Below, in pieces: positions 16,248 to 26,026 of a stretch of 64,000 nt of DNA. This stretch comes from Ezakiella sp. GTDB taxonomy: Bacteria > Bacillota > Clostridia > Tissierellales > Peptoniphilaceae. The translations under genes and the position numbers were made by a program. The stretch is from the NCBI GenBank assembly GCA_022778715.1, contig JALFRW010000021.1:23977-87976 (forward strand), given 5' to 3'. The notes under the pieces are model-generated. The model saw nothing but the letters and a program-made list of their open reading frames with translations, had not been told where the DNA came from and searched no databases. Within the stretch, counting starts at the first letter, position 1. The number at the start of each line of letters is the position of its first letter.

Positions 16248-19200
16248 ATGGAAAAATCTATTTCACTACTAAAATTTTTACGCGAGTTGGCAAATGAAAA
16301 GTACAAAACGATTGATAATGTCGATTCGCTTTCATTTTATAAATTTTTCGATGAATTTCCGAAGAATTCACCCTACATCAGCATATCAAATAACGCAAGT
16401 GAATTTTATTTTAGAATAAAGCGTCCTTTTTCTTCAAAAACAGCTGAAGACAGGCGCATTCAAGAGGTATATAGAGAGTTTTTAAATTTATATTATTTAG
16501 TTCAAAATGAGGTCGAAGATTCAGAACTTTTAATTGGAAACGGAATTTTGTACGCCAACAATTTATCAAATGTATATTATCCTATTTTTACCAAAAAAGC
16601 TAATATAACTCTGAATGCTAAGAAAGAAATAATTGAAATCACGCCTTCGAACGCCCCTTCCAGGCTTGACGTTAAACTAATTTCAAAGGTGGATAACATT
16701 AGCCCTTTAGAGCTTAAAAGAGCTGCGGACGAAGTGAGCCAAAATTTCTCGGACCCACTTATCTCTGAAGAATCCAAAAAGTTTTTAAAGGGCGTAGCAA
16801 AGAGGTTAAATTCCAACGGAAATGTGGTCAGCTATAAGGATATTGAATTTTACAAGGGTGATTTTGCGTTTATAGAGCGAAATTTATTTTTACTTGCGCC
16901 GAAGTTTAAACGTGAAGTTGAGATCTACGACACGGCTATAAATGAAGCACAAAATGGGAAGTCTAATTTTATTATAGATGCGATTTCCGGTGAAAAGAAC
17001 ATTGTAAGAAAATCCGGCGAAGCACTTGATATTGACCCATTATTTACAATGGAATACAACTCCGAGCAAGAGCAGATTTTGAAAAACTCTTATGAAAATC
17101 CGGTCACATTAGTTGACGGACCGCCGGGCTCCGGCAAGACACACACCGTGGTTAATATGATTGGTCACTTTCTAGCAGAAGGCAAACGCGTGCTCATTTT
17201 ATCGAAGAAAAAACGCGCACTGCGGGTTATCAAAAATATGCTTGACCCCGGTCTAAACGGGCTTGTAATTTCCAGAATTAACGATTCAAACGAGGACATT
17301 AACGAGTCTCTTATTCACATAAATGATTTTATTTTAAACCACACAACTGCTGAAATGGCGGCAAAGGCCGAAAAAATCGAGAAGGAAAGAAATGATTTAA
17401 TCATGCGCATGATGGACACCAAGAAAAACGTGGTCGACATTTTGGAAAGCGAATCGCGTGAAATTGTGCTTGGTGACGAAATAATTTCTCCTGTAGACGC
17501 CGCAAGATTTGTAGCAAGTCATTATGATTTGATTCAACTTATTCCGGGCGAAGTCTCTCCATTATCCGAATTTCCATTAACAGATGATGAGCTCGACTAT
17601 ATATATGTAACTAATAAAGAAATCACCGCAACAGAAGAACAAATTTTAAGAAAAAACATTCCTCGTCCGGAAGATGTGCTGACTCCTGAAGATTTAAGCC
17701 GCACTTTTTCAAAAATTGAGGAGCTTGAATTTTCTCTATTAAAATATTTGCCGCTCTGCCCTGACGACACTAAACTCATAAATAATGGAGTGCAGTGTGC
17801 TGGTTATGTAATAACAAGCATGCCGGAAATTGCAGATTTAAAAGAAAGATTGACGAACCTTAAGAACTACGTTCATCTTCCGATATATAAAGAGAACGCT
17901 CTTAAAGCGAGCCTCGGACTTATTGATAAAAAGGAATTTGATGAACTGTCAAAAAGAGCGCTAGCGTTGGACAATTTTAGAAACAAGCATATCGATATTA
18001 TATCAGGCAAAACGCTTGACATGCCGGAGATGGCGACAAATGACATTGTAGAAAACCTGCAGGAGCTTGAAAGCATTTACAAGAAAAAAGATAAACCGGG
18101 CACTTTTGACACTCTTTTTAAAAAAAATCTAAAAAACGTGATCGCAAATATAAAAATTAACGGTGAACCAATTAGAAGTGCTAAGGACGCAAACGATGCA
18201 ATCGTACTTGTAAATTACAACAAAATTCTAAATGACCTAAAGATTTCATACGACGAACTTATCGCTTCAAAAGGCGGTCCCGCTTTCGATAATTATTTTA
18301 GAAGCAAAGATGAAATATTTCAAGAACTGGACGAACTATATGCTTTCGCCGACTTTTACCGTCCACTCATTGCTGATTTAGAGAAAGTACTTCCAGCTCA
18401 TGTGATAAACCGAATTGCACCGGTTGAAAAAAATCCGACAAATGAGATTTTGAGTTATCTTTCAAATGATATCTCAAATCTTTTGGAGCTAAGCTATATT
18501 TATATAAACGAACTTTTACCTTTAAAAGAGAAAATCGACAATCTAAAATACGAGCTGGACCATTATATTGATGACGACATAGCAATTATTTCAGAATTTG
18601 TCAACGATATAAATTCTAAAAATATTGCTAAATATACTTCTGACTATGAAGATTTTGTAGAACTCGATCGCAAGAAAAATATCGTTGAAAAAAGAGAAAA
18701 GATTTTACGAAAGTTAAATGTATCGCCAACTTGGAAAGAATTTATAGAAAAGAGATTTGGAGTTCACGGATTATCCGTAGTGCCTTCCGACATTAAAACC
18801 GCATACAAAACAAAGGTGCTCGACAAGGAGATCTCGAGAATCATAAAGAAGCCGTACGAAAAAATGAGAAAAATGCTCTCATGGTACAAAAAGTCCATTT
18901 TGAACTCCACAAGAGATTATGCAAACACTCTTGCTTGGTACAGTTTCATGCGTAAAATGGACGAAAATCCGGAGATCAGACAATCAATAAAGGGTCTGGA
19001 GTTGACATACAAAAAAATTGGAAAAGGCACTGGCAGTGAAGCAAAAGAGCTGTCTAAAAAAGCTGAGGAACTTCTTTCAAAATGCAGCGAATTTGTGCCA
19101 TGCTCTGTTATGACAATTGACGATGCAATTGAAAATGTAATTTTTAAAAACAAATTTGACGTAGCTGTAATTGATGAAGCATCGCAAGCGGACATTCTCT

Positions 19201-20315
19201 CGCTTCCTATTTTATACACGGCAAACAAGATTATCGCAATCGGGGACGACAAACAAACCACTCCACTATACGGTAATATCCCACAAGAAAGAGTTAAAAA
19301 TCTTCGAAAAACAATGCTCAGTTCAGATTTCCCGAATTACCATTTGATGGATCTGACCACATCTTTCTACGACATTCTAAAGACCACCTTCCCTTCGAGT
19401 TTATTAAGCGAACAATTCCGATCAGTTCCGGACATCATAGAGTTTGTAAACGACTTATCTTACGATGGCAAAATATTACCTCTGCGTGATGAAAATGACA
19501 CAATTTTAAAGCCGGCCCTAAATCTGATAAATGTGGAGGCTGAAATGGACGGTAATATCAACACTGCAGAAGCTGAAAAGACAATTGAGATTGTAAAAAG
19601 AATTATTGCTGAGAAAAAATTTGACGGGAAAACCGTTGGCATTATTTCACTCCGCGGTGACGAACAAGCCAAGTTTATAAATGATCAACTTCTGGATTTG
19701 ATTGATTCAATTGAATATTTCAACCGTAAAATTATGTGCGGTACGCCCATTGATTTTCAAGGTGATGAAAGAGATGTGATGATTATAAATACGGTGGATG
19801 CTCCAAACGTGGACAATTCACCTTTGCGACTCTATTCTGAGGGAGGAGATGATATCAATAAAAAGAGATATAATGTTGCTTTCTCTCGAGCAAGAGACAT
19901 GGAGTTTTTAATCACAAGTCTTACAGAAAAAGACTTGAAGACGGGCGACTTAAGGCTTAAAGCGATTGAATATTTCAAAGATAAAAAAGAAAAAACCACT
20001 GCAAATAAATCGGTACTGACCCCATTTGAACAGGATATAAAATTTGAACTCGAGAAAAATGGGTTTGAAGTTTCCACTTCGCACACTGCCGGAAAAACTC
20101 CAATTCCTCTCGTGGTGTTAAACCCAAAAGTAGCAATTGAAACAAACGGTGACACGGTCGGAATTAAACGTGAAGAGATTGAAAATAGAATTGAAAAGAG
20201 TTTGCAGCTTGAAAGAGTAGGCTGGAAACTCGCACACATCAGAGAAACCAAATTCGCTTACGAAAAAGATGAGGCAATAAGCGAACTCATTCAAAACATA
20301 TTAAATAAGAGATAG
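16248..20315 (+). CDS. Giant SF1 (UPF1/DNA2-like) helicase with C-terminal nuclease-like domain
   Basis: A 1355-residue protein. Walker A GPPGSGKTHT at about 291; Walker B FDVAVIDEASQAD at about 972; motif III IGDDKQTTP at about 1000; motif IV LSEQFRS; motif V DFQGDERDVMI at about 1167; motif VI YNVAFSRARD at about 1206. A long insert (about 370-930) rich in helices separates motifs Ia and II. Residues about 1258-1352 look like a Vsr/DUF559-type endonuclease fold (FEQDIKFELEKNGFEV, VAIETNGD, LERVGWKLAHI), but the usual first catalytic Asp is not obvious. AAAGGAGG precedes the ATG. Large helicase-nuclease fusions act in repair or phage defence; the position next to parS may be chance. It may be an eroded defence gene or a core repair factor. 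Confidence 0.85.
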   Translation: MEKSISLLKFLRELANEKYKTIDNVDSLSFYKFFDEFPKNSPYISISNNASEFYFRIKRPFSSKTAEDRRIQEVYREFLNLYYLVQNEVEDSELLIGNGILYANNLSNVYYPIFTKKANITLNAKKEIIEITPSNAPSRLDVKLISKVDNISPLELKRAADEVSQNFSDPLISEESKKFLKGVAKRLNSNGNVVSYKDIEFYKGDFAFIERNLFLLAPKFKREVEIYDTAINEAQNGKSNFIIDAISGEKNIVRKSGEALDIDPLFTMEYNSEQEQILKNSYENPVTLVDGPPGSGKTHTVVNMIGHFLAEGKRVLILSKKKRALRVIKNMLDPGLNGLVISRINDSNEDINESLIHINDFILNHTTAEMAAKAEKIEKERNDLIMRMMDTKKNVVDILESESREIVLGDEIISPVDAARFVASHYDLIQLIPGEVSPLSEFPLTDDELDYIYVTNKEITATEEQILRKNIPRPEDVLTPEDLSRTFSKIEELEFSLLKYLPLCPDDTKLINNGVQCAGYVITSMPEIADLKERLTNLKNYVHLPIYKENALKASLGLIDKKEFDELSKRALALDNFRNKHIDIISGKTLDMPEMATNDIVENLQELESIYKKKDKPGTFDTLFKKNLKNVIANIKINGEPIRSAKDANDAIVLVNYNKILNDLKISYDELIASKGGPAFDNYFRSKDEIFQELDELYAFADFYRPLIADLEKVLPAHVINRIAPVEKNPTNEILSYLSNDISNLLELSYIYINELLPLKEKIDNLKYELDHYIDDDIAIISEFVNDINSKNIAKYTSDYEDFVELDRKKNIVEKREKILRKLNVSPTWKEFIEKRFGVHGLSVVPSDIKTAYKTKVLDKEISRIIKKPYEKMRKMLSWYKKSILNSTRDYANTLAWYSFMRKMDENPEIRQSIKGLELTYKKIGKGTGSEAKELSKKAEELLSKCSEFVPCSVMTIDDAIENVIFKNKFDVAVIDEASQADILSLPILYTANKIIAIGDDKQTTPLYGNIPQERVKNLRKTMLSSDFPNYHLMDLTTSFYDILKTTFPSSLLSEQFRSVPDIIEFVNDLSYDGKILPLRDENDTILKPALNLINVEAEMDGNINTAEAEKTIEIVKRIIAEKKFDGKTVGIISLRGDEQAKFINDQLLDLIDSIEYFNRKIMCGTPIDFQGDERDVMIINTVDAPNVDNSPLRLYSEGGDDINKKRYNVAFSRARDMEFLITSLTEKDLKTGDLRLKAIEYFKDKKEKTTANKSVLTPFEQDIKFELEKNGFEVSTSHTAGKTPIPLVVLNPKVAIETNGDTVGIKREEIENRIEKSLQLERVGWKLAHIRETKFAYEKDEAISELIQNILNKR

Positions 20316-20341
20316 AGATGTTCCACGTGGAACATCTTTTT
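20316..20341 (+). terminator. Terminator of the helicase gene, containing parS
   Basis: AGATGTTCC...GGAACATCT hairpin directly after the TAG stop, then a T run. Confidence 0.8.
20319..20334. other. parS site 1
   Basis: TGTTCCACGTGGAACA, a perfect 16-base palindrome matching the bacterial chromosomal parS consensus bound by ParB; parA-parB follow immediately. Confidence 0.9.
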
Positions 20342-20444
20342 TATTTATTTTAAATTTATTTAAATATCTAATTTAATAATATATAAAAATGAAAACTCGT
20401 AAAAATAAGTTCGAGAATTGTTGAGCGAAAAGAATGCTCAATAG

Positions 20445-20460
20445 TGTTCCACGTGGAACA
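20445..20460. other. parS site 2
   Basis: A second identical TGTTCCACGTGGAACA, 126 bases from the first and 91 bases before parA. It has no T run, so it is not a terminator. Confidence 0.92.
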
Positions 20461-20488
20461 TTATTAAGCTAAATGAAAAACCGACATC

Positions 20489-20517
20489 TTGAAAATAGTG
20501 TTAATTAATGTTATTCT
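20489..20517 (+). promoter_or_regulatory. Promoter of parAB
   Basis: TTGAAA (20489-20494), 17 bases, TATTCT (20512-20517). It lies 28 bases after parS site 2, so ParB binding could affect it. Confidence 0.7.
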
Positions 20518-20535
20518 ATTATATAGGAGGATATT

Positions 20536-21303
20536 ATGGCGAAAATATTGTCTTTTTTTAATCAAAAAGGCGGCGTTGGCAAGACGACGACGGTGCTGAA
20601 TCTGGGTGCAGCGCTTGCGATAAAGGGTAAAAAAGTTCTCGTTGTAGACGCTGACCCACAGGCAAATTTAACCACCGGACTATTAGGAAATATTCCGGAC
20701 AGGAATTTTTACACTCTAATTGTCGGAGAGAGCAAAATGGAAGTAACGATCAATAAAACCTCAACTGAAAATCTTGATATTTTGCCGGGTTCTCATGATA
20801 CCTATGGTTTGGAAATAGAATTGGCAGTGGTGGGAGATTGGCAATATATTTTAAGAAATAATATTCAAGAACAAAATTCTTATTACGATTTTATATTCAT
20901 TGATTGCCCGCCTAGCCTGGGAATTTTAAGCTTGATGAGTTTGAATGCAAGCGACGGTGTGATTCTACCAATACAAGCCGAGTATTTCGCTTTGGAGGGC
21001 GTAATGCAGCTAATGAACACAATTGCTCTGGTTAAAAAGAACTACAATTCAGGACTTGAGCTGGAAGGTGTGCTTCTCACAATGTGTGACCTTAGAAATA
21101 ATCTAGCTGTTGAAGTTAAAGAAGAAGTTGAAAATTCATTTGGCAATTATGTGTTCAACACAATGATACCAAGAAATGTTAAGCTCGCTGAAGCACCCGG
21201 TTTTTCAAAGACTATCTATGAATATGATAAGACCGCAGTAGGAGCTATTATGTACAAAAGGTTGGCAGACGAATTTATAAGGAGATTTTTACATGAAAAA
21301 TAA
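20536..21303 (+). CDS. parA: Chromosome partition ATPase ParA/Soj
   Basis: A 255-residue deviant-Walker ATPase: [20 protein letters not shown] at the N-terminus (KGGVGKTT with signature Lys), VVDADPQAN, and FIDCPPSLG. It moves ParB-parS complexes over the nucleoid. AGGAGG precedes the ATG. It overlaps parB by 11 bases and belongs to the chromosomal subgroup (no N-terminal HTH). Confidence 0.97.
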   Translation: MAKILSFFNQKGGVGKTTTVLNLGAALAIKGKKVLVVDADPQANLTTGLLGNIPDRNFYTLIVGESKMEVTINKTSTENLDILPGSHDTYGLEIELAVVGDWQYILRNNIQEQNSYYDFIFIDCPPSLGILSLMSLNASDGVILPIQAEYFALEGVMQLMNTIALVKKNYNSGLELEGVLLTMCDLRNNLAVEVKEEVENSFGNYVFNTMIPRNVKLAEAPGFSKTIYEYDKTAVGAIMYKRLADEFIRRFLHEK

Positions 21304-22111
21304 ATCGCTTGGCAAAGGTTTGGGGGCGCTGTTTGAGCAAATTGAAGAAGTGAATAAGGATGAAATTGAGCTTCTGAACGTGACTGAAATTATGCCGAAT
21401 CCGGAACAGGTTCGCGTTGATTTTGATGAGGATTTGATTGAAGAACTCGCATCAAGTATCAAAAAGCATGGGCTTCTGGAACCAATTCTCGTTACAAAGC
21501 ACGGCAACAAATATATGATTGTGGCGGGAGAAAGGCGTTATAGAGCGTTTTTAAAAAATGGCGAAGAAAAAATTCCTGCAATTGTTAAGAATTTTAAGCC
21601 GGAAGAAATCAAAAAGCTATCTTTAATTGAAAACATACAACGGGAAAATCTAAACCCAATAGAAGAAGCTATGAGTTACAAAGAGCTTATGGACGAGCTG
21701 GACATGACGCAACAAGAATTTGCAAAAGAAATCGGAAAATCAAGAAGCCATGTGGCAAACTCTGTAAGACTTTTAACTCTGCACCCGGATGTAAAAAACT
21801 TAGTTCGAGAAGGAAAAATTTCTTTTGGTCACGCAAAAATTCTATCTTCTTTGGACCATAAAAAACAATTGGAGCTGGCGAAGAAAATTGTGGAGTTTGG
21901 TTTAACGGTTAGAGAAACAGAAAATGAATCCAAAAAGAAGCTTGTTAAACCGAAAAAAAACCCGTTGTATCAAGAGCTGGAAGAAAGTTTGCAAGAAAAG
22001 CTAACAACAAGGGTTAGAATTGAAGACAAAAAAGGTAAGGGTGAGATAAGAATATCTTACTTCTCAACCGAAGAGCTCACAAGACTCATTGAAATACTTG
22101 AAAGGCTTTGA
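21293..22111 (+). CDS. parB: Chromosome partition protein ParB/Spo0J
   Basis: A 272-residue ParB: N-terminal CTPase/sulfiredoxin-like domain ([14 protein letters not shown] and [14 protein letters not shown]), central HTH that reads parS ([20 protein letters not shown]), and a C-terminal dimerisation tail. It loads on parS and spreads as a CTP-dependent clamp. Translation is coupled to parA by overlap, with the ribosome site inside parA. Two parS sites lie upstream of the operon. Confidence 0.97.
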   Translation: MKNKSLGKGLGALFEQIEEVNKDEIELLNVTEIMPNPEQVRVDFDEDLIEELASSIKKHGLLEPILVTKHGNKYMIVAGERRYRAFLKNGEEKIPAIVKNFKPEEIKKLSLIENIQRENLNPIEEAMSYKELMDELDMTQQEFAKEIGKSRSHVANSVRLLTLHPDVKNLVREGKISFGHAKILSSLDHKKQLELAKKIVEFGLTVRETENESKKKLVKPKKNPLYQELEESLQEKLTTRVRIEDKKGKGEIRISYFSTEELTRLIEILERL

Positions 22112-22131
22112 TATAATTTAGTAGAGGTGAT

Positions 22132-23019
22132 ATGATGTCAGAATTTGAGGTCCGTATTGTAACCGTTGACGCATTTACAAAGTGTAGATTTGGCGGAAAC
22201 CCGGCGGCAGTTATTTTGGAGTGTCAAGAAATTCCGGAAGGCTTTTACCAGCCAATCGCAAACGAAATAAACCTCGCTCAAACAGTATTTGTGGAACAAA
22301 TTAGTCCGGACTTTTTTAAGCTTGACTTTTATACCCCTAATGCTCAACTGTCTTATTCGGGACACGCGACTTTGGGTGCATTTTATGTGCTGGCAGATAC
22401 CGGATATATTAGACCCCTTGAAAATGGAGTGAAGAGTGTACATGCGCTTATGATAGATAAAACAGTGCTCGAAATTAAAATCTCTTATGAGGGGTATAAG
22501 GTGAGCAATGTAGCCATACTTTGCCCTAAACCAAGGGTAAACAAAGAATTCAAACACACGATTAATAAGGACTTAGTCCGAAAGATTTTAAAAATAGGCT
22601 CAAATTCGATTTTAGACGTGGTAGTTGGAGGCTGTTTTCAAGACGATATTTTCGTTCTGGTCGACAACAAAGAAACACTTTATTCAATTAAGCCGGATCC
22701 ATGGGTTTTAAAATCGATTAATTTTAGCACAAGGACGCAAGGTCTATTTGCTTTTACCGATGAAATTAAAGGCAATGCCACTCATAGTTATGCAAGATAT
22801 TTTTCGCCGCTTTACGGCATTCCGGAAGAAATAGCAACTGCAACGGCTGCTGTTTATGCAGGCAATATGCTTTTGATTAAATCCGGCGAAAAACATATAG
22901 ATATCTATCAAGGTCAAAATATGCACAGGCCCTCGAAGGTTGAAGTGGACAACATTGATGACCAATTGTGGGTTAGCGGAGTTGGAAGATTAGTTACTGA
23001 TGGTATTATGAAGATATAA
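22132..23019 (+). CDS. PhzF family epimerase/isomerase-like protein
   Basis: A 295-residue protein of the PhzF fold (two similar halves). VDAFTKCRFGGNPAAVI at the N-terminus, YSGHATLGAFYVL (about 74-86) and GIPEEIATATAAVY (about 228-241) match family blocks. The family position normally occupied by catalytic Glu in NLSET reads NLAQT here, i.e. Gln, and the usual ED...TGSA reads EE...TATA. So isomerase chemistry as in PhzF is doubtful. GAGGTG precedes two adjacent ATG codons (22132 and 22135). Likely co-directional with parAB and the four genes after it. Confidence 0.85.
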   Translation: MMSEFEVRIVTVDAFTKCRFGGNPAAVILECQEIPEGFYQPIANEINLAQTVFVEQISPDFFKLDFYTPNAQLSYSGHATLGAFYVLADTGYIRPLENGVKSVHALMIDKTVLEIKISYEGYKVSNVAILCPKPRVNKEFKHTINKDLVRKILKIGSNSILDVVVGGCFQDDIFVLVDNKETLYSIKPDPWVLKSINFSTRTQGLFAFTDEIKGNATHSYARYFSPLYGIPEEIATATAAVYAGNMLLIKSGEKHIDIYQGQNMHRPSKVEVDNIDDQLWVSGVGRLVTDGIMKI

Positions 23020-23031
23020 GGAGGAGATTTT

Positions 23032-23676
23032 ATGACAAAATTAGTAGATTTAAGCTTGAAAGGTTATATTGACGAAGTTTGGGGAGAAAAGCCGGCACCG
23101 GGTGGCGGAAGCGTTGCAGCATATGCGGCAGCTCTTGGTGCGTCGCTAACGCAAATGGTGGGAAGTCTTACCATTGACAAAAAAGCTTTTGAAGAACTCA
23201 CAGACGAAGAAAAAAACTTGATGAAAGAAAATCAGGAAAACCTTACAGAAATTAGAAATGAACTCGTGGACATAGTAGACACTGATGCAAACAGCTTCGA
23301 CGACGTTATGGCTGCATTTAAATTGCCAAAAGACACGGACGAGGAAAAAGCTGCAAGAAAAGAAGCTATTCAAACCGGATATAAAAAGGCACTTGAAACT
23401 CCAATCAGAGCCGCAGAACTCGCTTTGGAAGGCATGAGACTTCAACACATTTATGCCGTTAAAGGCAACAAAAACGCTATCACTGACGTTGGAGTTGGCA
23501 CGCTCTTACTACAAGCCGGACTGGAAGGTGCATTATTTAACGCACTAATCAATCTAAATTCTGTAAAAGATGAAGCATACGTTGCAGAAAAACGTGCGCA
23601 AATTGACGCAATCATGAAAGAAGGAAACGATCTGAAAGCTGACACTTTGAGAATTGTTTATTCAAAGCTTAACTAG
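23032..23676 (+). CDS. Cyclodeaminase/cyclohydrolase family protein (FTCD C-terminal type)
   Basis: A 214-residue all-helical protein with PAPGGGSVAAYAAALGASLT (about 21-40), the folate-binding Gly loop of formimidoyltetrahydrofolate cyclodeaminase. These enzymes convert 5-formimino-THF to 5,10-methenyl-THF plus ammonia, or act as methenyl-THF cyclohydrolase. AAGGAGG precedes the ATG; 9 bases separate it from the next gene. No histidine or purine-fermentation genes are close, so the one-carbon role is inferred from the family. Confidence 0.9.
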   Translation: MTKLVDLSLKGYIDEVWGEKPAPGGGSVAAYAAALGASLTQMVGSLTIDKKAFEELTDEEKNLMKENQENLTEIRNELVDIVDTDANSFDDVMAAFKLPKDTDEEKAARKEAIQTGYKKALETPIRAAELALEGMRLQHIYAVKGNKNAITDVGVGTLLLQAGLEGALFNALINLNSVKDEAYVAEKRAQIDAIMKEGNDLKADTLRIVYSKLN

Positions 23677-23684
23677 AGGCTGCT

Positions 23685-24806
23685 ATGATTTACCTTGACA
23701 ATGCTGCTACGTCTTTTCCGAAACCGGAAATTGTCTACAAAGCATGTGATTACGCACTTCGCAACTCGGTGAACCCGGGGCGAGGTGCTTATCCGATAGC
23801 AATGGATTCGGCAAGGATGATTTTTTCGTGCAGAAATACGATTAAAGATTTTATTAATGCAGAAAGCACAAGAAATATCGTCCTTACAAAAAATTGCACT
23901 GAAGGTCTAAATATTGCAATTTTTGGTGCTCTATCCCCAGGGGATCATGTGGTCACTACTGTACTCGAACACAATTCGATACTTAGACCACTTCACGAAA
24001 TGGAGATGAGAGGCGTAGACGTCACTTATGTTGAACCGAAAGGCGATCTCACAAAAGAAATTTTAAAGGCAATAAAACCAAACACCGCAATGGTTGCAAT
24101 CAGCCACATTGATAATTTGGTAGGCTATTTAAAAAATATTGACACTATTGGCAACAGTTTGAATCCAAACATATTATTTTTGGTGGATGCAGCTCAATCA
24201 ATAGGCCACGTAAAAATCGACGTACAGATGTCTAAAATCGATTTGCTTGCGGCACCCGGCCACAAGGGACTTTACGGACCAATGGGCACCGGCTTTTTGT
24301 ATGTAAAAGAACCGGAGAGAATAACCACGTTTATGGTGGGCGGCACCGGAAGTGAAAGCGCAAACCCGATTCAACCAAACTTTTCTCCGGACAAATTTGA
24401 GGCCGGCACGCTCGCGGTTCCGGTATTTCATGCGCTGGAAAAAGGCATAAAATTTATTAATGAAGAAAGTATTGAAAAAATTGGCGGCAAAATTCACGCA
24501 CTTGCAAAAAGACTTTATGATGGACTAAAAGAAATTGACGGCGTGAAGATTTACTCACTTGACGGTGAGATAACCTCGGTGGTATCAATAAATATAAAAT
24601 CGCTTGACTCCGGATTTGTTGCAGATAAGCTCGCTAATGAATACGGTATCGCAACAAGAAGTCAAATTCACTGCGCACCGCTAGCTCATAGATTCTTTGG
24701 CACAATTGACACCGGCATGGTGAGATTTACACCGGGATATTTTACAACTGAAGAAGAGATAGATCAAACCGTTCTCGCCGTTAAAAAAATTGTGGAGGAA
24801 AATTGA
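23685..24806 (+). CDS. Class V aminotransferase (cysteine desulfurase-like)
   Basis: A 373-residue PLP enzyme. YLDNAATSFPKP opens the protein; VDAAQSIGH carries the PLP-binding Asp; APGHKGLYGPMGTGF carries the Schiff-base Lys (about 192); a Cys in RSQIHCAPLAHRF (about 331-334) fits the sulfur-accepting loop of the SufS/selenocysteine-lyase-like group. It can be a cysteine desulfurase or related C-S lyase. The downstream DUF4446 gene overlaps its stop, an arrangement common near parB in clostridia. No sufB/C/D/U next to it. Confidence 0.9.
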   Translation: MIYLDNAATSFPKPEIVYKACDYALRNSVNPGRGAYPIAMDSARMIFSCRNTIKDFINAESTRNIVLTKNCTEGLNIAIFGALSPGDHVVTTVLEHNSILRPLHEMEMRGVDVTYVEPKGDLTKEILKAIKPNTAMVAISHIDNLVGYLKNIDTIGNSLNPNILFLVDAAQSIGHVKIDVQMSKIDLLAAPGHKGLYGPMGTGFLYVKEPERITTFMVGGTGSESANPIQPNFSPDKFEAGTLAVPVFHALEKGIKFINEESIEKIGGKIHALAKRLYDGLKEIDGVKIYSLDGEITSVVSINIKSLDSGFVADKLANEYGIATRSQIHCAPLAHRFFGTIDTGMVRFTPGYFTTEEEIDQTVLAVKKIVEEN

Positions 24807-25300
24807 TGCCACCGGAATATTTAATGTATTTGGCACTTAGTGCCTGCTTGATAAGTGTGGTGCTTTTGGTGCTTATTTGTGTTTTATTTTATAAACAAAA
24901 AAAGCTAAAAAAACAAATCGACACGCTCACATACGGATTGGAGGGCGTGAATATTGAAAAAACTCTAGCAAGAATTGAAAAAGATATAAACGATATCGAA
25001 ACTGCAAACATTCTAAAAGACGATAAAATCTCAAGACTTCAAACTGATTTAAATTTCACAATTAGAAAAATTGGATTTGTAAAATACAACGCCTTTATTA
25101 ATAAAGAAGCCGGTCGCGGCGGAGAGTTGTCTTTCTCAGTTGCGTTTTTAGACGGATTTGACAACGGATTCGTGCTCTCAAGCATCTATACCAGCCAAAC
25201 CAGCGTTTGCTATGCAAAGCCAATTAAAAATAAAAAATCGGAAATTCCACTTTCCGACGAGGAAATGTATGCCATTGAAAAGGCGATCACGGGAGTCTAG
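24806..25300 (+). CDS. DUF4446 family membrane protein
   Basis: A 164-residue protein: one membrane helix (about 7-30), a coiled linker (about 33-80), then the DUF4446 domain (VKYNAFINKEAGRGGELSFS, then FVLSSIYTSQTSVCYAKPI). The frame also opens at a TTG at 24803, but GGAGG at 24794-24798 is better spaced for the ATG at 24806, which overlaps the previous TGA. Unknown function; the family often travels with parAB and the aminotransferase. Confidence 0.87.
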   Translation: MPPEYLMYLALSACLISVVLLVLICVLFYKQKKLKKQIDTLTYGLEGVNIEKTLARIEKDINDIETANILKDDKISRLQTDLNFTIRKIGFVKYNAFINKEAGRGGELSFSVAFLDGFDNGFVLSSIYTSQTSVCYAKPIKNKKSEIPLSDEEMYAIEKAITGV

Positions 25301-25312
25301 AAAGGAAATATA

Positions 25313-25828
25313 ATGAATTTAATTGATAAAATTGATGTTATTGAAGATTTTCCAAAAGAAGGAATTTCTTTTAAAGATATAACCACACTTTTAAAAGATA
25401 AAGAAGCTTTCAAAGAAGCTGTTCGTGCGCTTGCAGAGCCACTTAAAAATGAAAAAATCGACTACATTATAGCCCCTGAAGCAAGAGGATTTGTACTCGG
25501 ATGCCCGGTTGCGTACGAACTTGGAATCGGATTTATTCCAATTAGAAAAAAAGGCAAACTACCGAGAGAAACTATTTGCGTTAGCTACGACAAAGAATAT
25601 GGCTCCGACGAACTGTACATGCACAAATACGACCTAAATCCGGGCGATAGAGTGGCCATTATAGATGATCTTTTAGCAACAGGAGGCACCATTAAAGCTA
25701 CAGAAGAACTCGTTAAAAAGTCGGGTGCTAAGGTGGTGAAAATCGGATTTTTAATAGAACTTACAGAACTAAAAGGAAGAGAAAAGCTCGACTCCGATGT
25801 GTACTCCATAGTACAGTATGAATTATAG
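25313..25828 (+). CDS. apt: Adenine phosphoribosyltransferase
   Basis: A 171-residue purine-salvage enzyme making AMP from adenine and PRPP. PRPP-binding motif VAIIDDLLATGGTIKA at about 119-134; FPKEGISFKDITTLLKD near the N-terminus and IAPEARGFVLG are standard apt blocks. Full length. GAAAGGA precedes the ATG, 12 bases after DUF4446. Confidence 0.97.
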   Translation: MNLIDKIDVIEDFPKEGISFKDITTLLKDKEAFKEAVRALAEPLKNEKIDYIIAPEARGFVLGCPVAYELGIGFIPIRKKGKLPRETICVSYDKEYGSDELYMHKYDLNPGDRVAIIDDLLATGGTIKATEELVKKSGAKVVKIGFLIELTELKGREKLDSDVYSIVQYEL

Positions 25829-25840
25829 CTTTTCCATAAT

Positions 25841-25918
25841 AAGGTTGTTATTTTTCGATTTGTTTTTTCTAACGAAACCTGCTCAAGCACATTCATTAGA
25901 AGAAATCTCACAACCTTA
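25841..25918. other. Nested inverted repeats after apt
   Basis: AAGGTTGT (25841-25848) pairs with ACAACCTT (25911-25918), and inside them GATTT/AAATC and TTCTAA/TTAGAA also pair, giving a long irregular hairpin starting 12 bases past the apt stop. No T run follows. Confidence 0.45.
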
Positions 25919-25999
25919 ATATTAACTCTTTCTAAAAAGCTTCAATGATTCTTTTAATTTCAAAAAATTTGTAATATAACAATATAAACTGCATGTATT

Positions 26000-26026
26000 A
26001 ACGAGTGGTGTTCCACTCGTTTTTTA
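26000..26026 (+). terminator. Terminator downstream of apt
   Basis: AACGAGTGG-TGTT-CCACTCGTT followed by a T run. Confidence 0.85.
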
